64,000 nt of DNA from Mycolicibacterium novocastrense (GTDB taxonomy: Bacteria > Actinomycetota > Actinomycetes > Mycobacteriales > Mycobacteriaceae). The position numbers and the translations under genes were made by a program. How positions within the stretch are numbered: position 1 is the stretch's first letter; each line of letters starts with the position of its first letter. Positions 59,090-64,000 of the stretch are shown here, piece by piece. The stretch spans positions 124,001 through 188,000 of the forward strand of contig NZ_BCTA01000036.1 of the NCBI RefSeq assembly GCF_001570485.1, in the 5' to 3' direction. Below the pieces are notes generated by a model. That model was not told the origin of the DNA and did not search any database. It worked only from the letters and a program-made list of their open reading frames with translations.

Positions 59090-59517
59090 GTCACCACGAG
59101 AGCGGTGGCGGTCGCAGCGGCCAGACACATCGACAGGCCGTGTGGGACGGTGCTTTTCGAACGGCACATCACGGCGACGACGGCCCATGTGGCCGTCACC
59201 AGCGGTGCTGTGAGCGCGGCGAGGGTCCACACGTCGACACCGAATGAACCGGTCAGCGCTCCGAGACCGATGGCGAGTTTGACGTCCCCCGCGCCCATCG
59301 CCGTCGGCGCGAGCAGGTGCACGGTCAGGTAGACGAGGAACAGTGCCAGGGCGCCGATCGAGGCGGCAACACCGCGTCCCGCCACGAACGCGACCGCCAC
59401 GATCACCAGGGCGCCCGGCAGGGTCAGCCAGTTGGGCAGCCGACGCTGCGTGACGTCGAACACGCTCAGCGTCACCAGCCACACCAGCGCGACGACACCG
59501 CAGACCCCCGCCCCCAC
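59086..59517 (-). CDS. Prepilin peptidase-like aspartic protease (A24)
   Basis: A 143-aa membrane protein with about five helices. The two catalytic aspartates are Asp21 in SVFDVTQRRLPN and Asp78 in GAGDVKL (the GxGD motif). It lacks the N-terminal methyltransferase domain of full PilD, as do other short mycobacterial members (Rv2551c, from memory). Likely processes pilin-like precursors for Flp-type pili or a competence-like system; no such genes are in the window. Ends in a 4-bp overlap with cbtB. Confidence 0.9.
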   Translation of the reverse strand: MGAGVCGVVALVWLVTLSVFDVTQRRLPNWLTLPGALVIVAVAFVAGRGVAASIGALALFLVYLTVHLLAPTAMGAGDVKLAIGLGALTGSFGVDVWTLAALTAPLVTATWAVVAVMCRSKSTVPHGLSMCLAAATATALVVT

Positions 59518-59617
59518 GAACTGAAGGCTAACGGCGTTCCGGCGCCGTGCTCATCACTTCTTTGAGCGCGGGTGTTGCGGTGAACCGCTCGACCTGGGTG
59601 TCGTGGCCTGGTGCGCC

Positions 59618-60139
59618 TCAACACGTCTCGACGGCAGTGATGGCCAGCAGCCGTCGCAACGGGATCACGAACCGCTCGCCATCGGCGTCGAGATGAACCG
59701 CTCCGGTGCGGCCGGGAACCGGAACTCCACACACCGAGCCCTGCGAGGTCGTCACCTCTATCCTGGGCGCGATCGGCGCCTCGCTGCGCGACTGCGGCCA
59801 CCACCAGGTCAACGCCGCCACCGCGGTCAGCGCGGCCGCGGCGAACGTGAACGTGATCCCCACGCGCAGTCGCGAAATGGTGGCCGGACCGAGACGGGGC
59901 TGCCCGATGACAGGGTGTGCGATCGTGGCGACGAGAAAGATCCCCGCGACAGCCAGCACGAAACCTGCGAACGCGCTCACAGCGCCGATCTCCTGCAGCC
60001 AGTGCGGGCGGCTCCGACCCGAATCATCGCCGGTGAGAACGCCGCACAGGCCAACGAAGCCCAACACGGCAAGCTGAAGTGTCTGCCACTGGCGCGCCGA
60101 CTCTTGAATGCGGTTGTCGTACTGATACGGCATGCCCAC
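59618..60139 (-). CDS. Membrane protein of unknown function
   Basis: A 173-aa protein (GTG start; an ATG two codons later is as likely). Three hydrophobic helices (about residues 20-38, 52-75 and 93-112) are followed by a ~60-residue soluble end with two prolines and two cysteines (TSQGSVCGVPVPGRTG, AITAVETC). GGGAG upstream. It begins 20 bp after the stop of the secreted esterase gene and is probably co-transcribed. No family recognised. The 100 bp between its end and the peptidase gene hold nothing I can support. Confidence 0.72.
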   Translation of the reverse strand: MGMPYQYDNRIQESARQWQTLQLAVLGFVGLCGVLTGDDSGRSRPHWLQEIGAVSAFAGFVLAVAGIFLVATIAHPVIGQPRLGPATISRLRVGITFTFAAAALTAVAALTWWWPQSRSEAPIAPRIEVTTSQGSVCGVPVPGRTGAVHLDADGERFVIPLRRLLAITAVETC

Positions 60140-60159
60140 GGTGTTTCTCCCGGTCGCGG

Positions 60160-61281
60160 TTACAGCGCGAACGCCAGGAACTGGGTCACTTCGATCGGCT
60201 GGAAATTGTCGTCGCTGACCAGGACGACGGATCGGCGGCCGTCGGGCAGCACAGGACCCTGAGTGATTCCTTCGACGTTGTCGAGCGGCTCGAGTTCGTC
60301 GAGGGCATTGAGGTCGAGGGCCAGCGACTTGGCCATCGGTGTGACCGACGCTTCGTTCAACGAGGGCATCCCCAGCACATCGGTGGCGTGGCCGACATCA
60401 GCGCGATAGAGCGCCACCGCGACGGCTTGGGGAAGATTGGCTGCGCGTTCGATGACCAGCAGTGAGCTCTCCGAGAGTGCCAGGATGTCGGGCACACCGT
60501 TCTTCCCGGTTCGCGGTGCCGCCCGTTCCACTCGATAGACGTATTGCGCGACGGCCGTCCTCGACTCGACGTCGAACTTCGTGATGCGGATCTGCCCGGC
60601 TGTCTGCTCGTCTGCGGTGGGGCCGTCCTGGTACAGCGAGTGCTCCATGGCCGCGAACAGGTAGCGGCCGTCGGGCGTGAGCGAGAGCCCCTCGAGCACC
60701 CCGTTGGGACGAGGGCCGCTGGTCTCGTCGGCGGACAGGGCGATCCCGGGCGGCATGACGAATTGCCCGCGGTACGTACCATCGAGGCCGGCGATCCTGA
60801 TCCAGGGCTGCAACAGTCCCGCCGGGTCGGTGTCGTCACCGTCGGCGACGAATCCTTCGGAGGTCCAATACAACTGCTCGCGCGCACCGTCGAAGGCGAT
60901 CGCCTCGGCGTCGGGGGCCAGCACCGGCGGCTCGACGGACATGTCGTTGGGGCCGAAGGGTTGTCCCGATTCGTCGAGCAGGTCGTGCCTGCTGACGAAG
61001 TGACCGCCGTCGACACCACCGTCGGAGACATTCAGTCGAACGCTGTAGAACCGAACCGTGCCATGGTCGGACTTGTCGTCACTGATCGTGTAGTACAGGT
61101 CGCGCTGCGGGTCGTAGCTGATCCCGGAGAGACCTCCGATCACGGTGCTGTCGAAGACCGCGCCGTGGGGCGCCTGCCACTGACCCAGGTATTGCGGCGC
61201 CGAGGCATGGGCAACGGGCGGCGTCGCGGACAGGATCGCTGCCGTGGTCACCGAGAGAGCGGCCTTGCCGGCTGAGTTCAT
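60160..61281 (-). CDS. Secreted esterase-like phytase-fold protein
   Basis: A 373-aa exported protein. The signal peptide (AGKAALSVTTAAILSATPPV, then AHASA) is likely cut near residue 28. The rest matches the 'esterase-like activity of phytase' family, a beta-propeller: GGLSGISYDPQRDLYYTISDD, DAEAIAFDG, GVLEGLSLTPDGRYLFAAME and LDNVEGITQGPVLPDGRRSVVLVSDDNF, where the repeated acidic residues probably bind calcium. Starts at an ATG; an earlier ATG in frame would put 19 residues before the signal and is less likely. True substrate unknown. Confidence 0.88.
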   Translation of the reverse strand: MNSAGKAALSVTTAAILSATPPVAHASAPQYLGQWQAPHGAVFDSTVIGGLSGISYDPQRDLYYTISDDKSDHGTVRFYSVRLNVSDGGVDGGHFVSRHDLLDESGQPFGPNDMSVEPPVLAPDAEAIAFDGAREQLYWTSEGFVADGDDTDPAGLLQPWIRIAGLDGTYRGQFVMPPGIALSADETSGPRPNGVLEGLSLTPDGRYLFAAMEHSLYQDGPTADEQTAGQIRITKFDVESRTAVAQYVYRVERAAPRTGKNGVPDILALSESSLLVIERAANLPQAVAVALYRADVGHATDVLGMPSLNEASVTPMAKSLALDLNALDELEPLDNVEGITQGPVLPDGRRSVVLVSDDNFQPIEVTQFLAFAL

Positions 61282-61337
61282 ACCCTTACCAACGCCAGAC
61301 CGGGCGAGCACGTTCACCACCGCCGGCAGACCGGTGA

Positions 61338-62144
61338 TCATCGATCCCGCAGCGCGGCCCGCATCGCCTCTTTCGGCGCCGGCATCCCGGTGAAGAGTTC
61401 GACCTGTGCGAAGGCCTGGTGCAGCAGCATCTGCAGGCCGCTGATCACCTGCCCACCGGTGTCCTGCACCGCGGTGGCCAGCGGGGTCGGCCAGGGATCG
61501 TAGATCGCATCGAGCAGCAGCGGGACGACGGCCAGCGCGGGGGCATAGGCCGCGGCGACGTCGGCCGGAATCGTGTTGATCATCAGGTCTGCGTCGGCCG
61601 CGGCCGCGGCCAGGCCGGTTCCGCCGATGTCGACCCATCGGGCGTCGGCGCCGACCCGCGTCGCCAGGTCCACCAACGGACCGGCCTTGTGCGGATCACG
61701 CGCGATCACGGTGATCCTGGCGACGCCGCGTTCGGCCAGCGCGACGATGGCCGCCGGCGCCGTGCCGCCCGACCCGATGACCACACCGTGTCGGGCAGGC
61801 GCCTCGCCCAGGGCGCCGCTCACCCCGTCGATGTCGGTGTTGTCGGCCCGCCAGCCGGTATCGGTGCGCACCAGCGTGTTCGCCGAGCCGACCAGTTCCG
61901 CGCGCGCCGTGCGCTCGTCGGCGACCTGGAGCGCGGCGAACTTACCGGGCATGGTGACCGACAAGCCGACCCACTCCGGTCCGAGCCCACCGACCAGGCC
62001 CGGCAGCTGTTGCGCCGTGCATTCGATGCGCTCGTAGGTCCAGTCGGTCAGGCCCAGCGCCCGGTACGCCGCGAGATGCAACTGCGGAGAACGCGAGTGC
62101 GCGATCGGCGAGCCCAGCACCGCCGCCTTTCGGCCCGGACTCAC
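61338..62144 (-). CDS. aroE: Shikimate dehydrogenase
   Basis: Fourth step of the shikimate pathway, NADPH-dependent. 268 aa; substrate-binding GSPIAHSRSPQLHLAAY near residue 10, catalytic Lys in VTMPGKFAAL near 64 (MPGK where E. coli has VPFK), NTDIDG near 101, and the NADP motif IGSGGTAPAA near 124. GTG start; upstream in-frame codons lie in the mltG end region. It sits apart from the other aro genes, in mltG-aroE, as in other mycobacteria. Confidence 0.96.
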   Translation of the reverse strand: MSPGRKAAVLGSPIAHSRSPQLHLAAYRALGLTDWTYERIECTAQQLPGLVGGLGPEWVGLSVTMPGKFAALQVADERTARAELVGSANTLVRTDTGWRADNTDIDGVSGALGEAPARHGVVIGSGGTAPAAIVALAERGVARITVIARDPHKAGPLVDLATRVGADARWVDIGGTGLAAAAADADLMINTIPADVAAAYAPALAVVPLLLDAIYDPWPTPLATAVQDTGGQVISGLQMLLHQAFAQVELFTGMPAPKEAMRAALRDR

Positions 62145-62157
62145 CGCGCTACTGCGC

Positions 62158-63399
62158 TCACCGCGCCGAATCGAGCACACCGTTGCGCCGGGCGAGCTCG
62201 ATGTTCGCGAGGTGCTGCGGGTAGTCGCGGGTGAACAACGTCGTGCCCTGCATGTCGATGGTGACGAAGTACAGCCAGTCCCCCGGCGCCGGGTTCTCCG
62301 CAGCGGTCAAGGCCGCAGTGCTCGGCGAACAGATCGGGGTCGCCGGAAGGCCGGGCCGCACATAGGTGTTCCAGTCGTTGTGCTGCGCGCGGTCGGCGTC
62401 GGTGGTGGCCACCTCGATGCGGTCGAGCGGATAGTTCACCGTCGAGTCGAACTCGAGCGTGCGGTTCTCGGCCAGCCGGTTGTAGATGACGCGCGCCACC
62501 TTCGAAAAGTCCTCCGGTGTCGACTCCCGCTGCACCAGTGAGCCGACGATCAGGATCTCGTAGGGCGACATGTCCATGGCCGCGGCCGTCTCGAGCAGTC
62601 CACCGTTGGCGTATTGCGTTGCGCTGGTGGAGATCAGATTCGTCAGGATCTCCTGTGGCTGTGCCGAGGGGTCGATGTTCCACGTGCCCGCGGCGATCAG
62701 CCCCTCGAGGCGGCGATGGTCGTCACCCATCGCCTGGACGGGGCCGAGGGCCCAGTCGGCCACACCGAGCGATGCCGGCGCCGCCGTCGCGGCCACGTTC
62801 TTCAACGCGTCCGCGGACACGCAGTGCCGCTCACCGTCGAGGTCGACACACGTCGCTCGGGAGATCAGGGTGAGGATGCCCTCGGTGACCGCGTTGGTCT
62901 TGACATCCCGCACATCGTCGAGCTGGCGCCCTTCGGGGATGGTCAGCTTGCCGACCCGGTTCTTCGGATCCGAAAGCCGCGCAACGGCATTGGCCGCCGG
63001 GATCTCGGTCCGCATCTTGTAGAAGCCCGGCTGGATCGCCGATATCGCGTCGTTGCCCTCGGCGGCGTCGACGAACACGCTGGCGGTCGCGACGATGTTG
63101 TGCTCCTGCAACGTCTTGCCGATCGCTGTCGTCGAGTCGCCGTCATGCACCTGGATCACGACATCCGCGACGCCCTCACCGGTGAAGTCGTTGCCTCCGA
63201 ACAGTGAGTGCCACAGCTTGGAACCCAGGAACACCGCGCCGATGACGACCACGATCAGCAGGCCGACGGCCAAACCACCCGCCACGCGGCGCTTGCGCCG
63301 GTTGCGCGCGGCCCGGATCCGCTCCGCGCGGGTCATCCGGCGCCGCGGCGGGCCCACCGCTACCGGTTCGGCCCGCTCGCCGCCCCAATGGTTAGTCAT
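62158..63399 (-). CDS. mltG: Endolytic murein transglycosylase MltG
   Basis: Cuts nascent glycan strands in the membrane and may set their length. 413 aa: a cytoplasmic basic start with [20 protein letters not shown], one transmembrane helix (about residues 42-64), a LysM-like part, and the YceG domain whose catalytic Glu is in SLVQREST near residue 292, followed by [20 protein letters not shown]. The ATG overlaps the ruvX stop. Ends 13 bp before aroE. Confidence 0.95.
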   Translation of the reverse strand: MTNHWGGERAEPVAVGPPRRRMTRAERIRAARNRRKRRVAGGLAVGLLIVVVIGAVFLGSKLWHSLFGGNDFTGEGVADVVIQVHDGDSTTAIGKTLQEHNIVATASVFVDAAEGNDAISAIQPGFYKMRTEIPAANAVARLSDPKNRVGKLTIPEGRQLDDVRDVKTNAVTEGILTLISRATCVDLDGERHCVSADALKNVAATAAPASLGVADWALGPVQAMGDDHRRLEGLIAAGTWNIDPSAQPQEILTNLISTSATQYANGGLLETAAAMDMSPYEILIVGSLVQRESTPEDFSKVARVIYNRLAENRTLEFDSTVNYPLDRIEVATTDADRAQHNDWNTYVRPGLPATPICSPSTAALTAAENPAPGDWLYFVTIDMQGTTLFTRDYPQHLANIELARRNGVLDSAR

Positions 63400-63973
63400 C
63401 CCCGACCTCTCCATGCGCGGCAACGTGCTGATCCGCTCCTCGCGTGCGCGCCGCTTCACGCCGCTGGTCCAACCAGTTCTGCAGAATGCCCACCGCCGCC
63501 GCCTGGTCGATCACCGAGCGCTGGCCTCTGGCGCGCACACCGGCATCCCGCAGCGAGCGTTGAGCCACCACCGTAGTGAGTCGTTCGTCCGCGAGTCGCA
63601 CCGGTGTCGGGGCGATCCGTTCGGCCAACGCGTCGGCCAGCGCGACGGCGTCCTGAGCCGAGGTCCCCGATCGATCGGCGAGCGTGCGCGGCAACCCCAC
63701 CACGACCTCCACCACATCCAGGTCCTTGACCAACCCGGTGAGCCGCCGGATGTGCCGGTTGGTGCGGTCGCGACGGACGGTCTCGACGGGGGTGGCCAGG
63801 ATGCCGTCCGGATCGCTGGCGGCAACGCCGATCCGCACGCTGCCGACGTCGATGCCGATCCGGCGTCCGCGACCCGGATCCGGCGGGTTCAGTGACTCCC
63901 CGGGCCGATCCGGCCGACGGTCGCCTGATGCCCCCCGCGCGTGCGGATCGCCTCCCGCCGGTGTGGAATCCAC
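63392..63973 (-). CDS. ruvX: Holliday-junction resolvase-like YqgF/RuvX
   Basis: RNase H-fold nuclease implicated in 16S rRNA maturation and in resolving recombination junctions. 193 aa; acidic active-site residues in [15 protein letters not shown] near 40, [14 protein letters not shown] near 90 and ADERLTTV near 128, with a final Asp in SVIDQAAA near 152. The first ~35 residues are a disordered Gly/Pro/Asp-rich extension. GTG start 4 bp after the presumed alaS stop, consistent with the mycobacterial order alaS-(one gene)-ruvX or alaS-ruvX. Confidence 0.94.
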   Translation of the reverse strand: MDSTPAGGDPHARGASGDRRPDRPGESLNPPDPGRGRRIGIDVGSVRIGVAASDPDGILATPVETVRRDRTNRHIRRLTGLVKDLDVVEVVVGLPRTLADRSGTSAQDAVALADALAERIAPTPVRLADERLTTVVAQRSLRDAGVRARGQRSVIDQAAAVGILQNWLDQRREAARTRGADQHVAAHGEVGDD

Positions 63974-63977
63974 GCCG

Positions 63978-64000
63978 CTAGCCTCGGTCGATCTCTGCGC
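63978..64000 (-). CDS. alaS: Probable C-terminal codons of alanyl-tRNA synthetase
   Basis: One reading frame gives A-E-I-D-R-G followed by TAG just before ruvX. AlaS of mycobacteria ends in a similar R-A-E-I stretch and is encoded next to ruvX, but six codons cannot prove it. Confidence 0.35.

Overview
This window is a contiguous stretch of a high-GC actinobacterial chromosome, almost certainly a Mycobacterium (Mycolicibacterium-type, environmental). The evidence is the set and order of marker genes: lprG next to the P55 efflux gene, mihF next to gmk and rpoZ, an actinobacterial PriA without its ATPase motifs, an aroC-aroK-aroB-aroQ-pepQ-efp-nusB run, many GTG starts, and many start codons preceded 6-7 nt upstream by a TANNNT hexamer, the signature of mycobacterial leaderless transcripts. 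No rRNA, tRNA, insertion sequence, phage or CRISPR array was seen.

Layout. 1-7.3 kb: uvrC (cut by the left edge), a gamma-glutamyltransferase lipoprotein and GNAT enzyme, then riboflavin genes ribBA-ribH with a PH-domain protein, a small exported protein and ribE. 7.3-12.7 kb: lprG-P55, a tiny unknown ORF, a PfpI/DJ-1 protein, and an ABC permease plus an ATPase fused to a cyclic-nucleotide-binding-like domain with an in-frame 27-bp repeat tail. 12.7-21.9 kb: fmt-rsmB-rpe-ribD operon, LemA and a DUF2207 membrane protein, priA and a YhhN-type membrane protein. 21.9-30 kb: an HSL-type esterase, a flavin monooxygenase, metK, coaBC, rpoZ, gmk, mihF. 28.8-37.6 kb: the pyrimidine operon pyrR-pyrB-pyrC-(membrane protein)-carA-carB-pyrF, headed by a PyrR-binding RNA loop that can pair with the Shine-Dalgarno sequence of pyrR. 

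37.6-47.5 kb is accessory: a serine beta-lactamase-like hydrolase, an FAD monooxygenase, and a six-gene operon (GntR regulator, two-cluster ferredoxin, lipoprotein binding protein with a NosL-like tail, permease, ATPase, and a fumarate-reductase/AprA-like flavoprotein with a HEAT-repeat tail). This operon is the best candidate in the window for an undescribed system: an importer made together with a dedicated two-component redox enzyme resembling APS reductase AprAB. 47.5-54.6 kb: nusB, efp, pepQ, two membrane proteins and the shikimate genes aroQ, aroB, aroK, aroC. 

54.6-59.1 kb is a second accessory block: a TetR regulator with a deazaflavin-type nitroreductase, a DUF3237 protein and a SnoaL-like protein, divergent from a cobalt-type nitrile hydratase operon (DUF1097 membrane protein, beta, alpha, activator, CbtB). 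Between them lies a double palindrome on one face of the helix. 59.1-64 kb: prepilin peptidase-like protein, a membrane protein, a secreted phytase-like esterase, aroE, mltG, ruvX, and probably the last codons of alaS. All functional calls come from reading translated sequence and from memory of the families; no database search was run.
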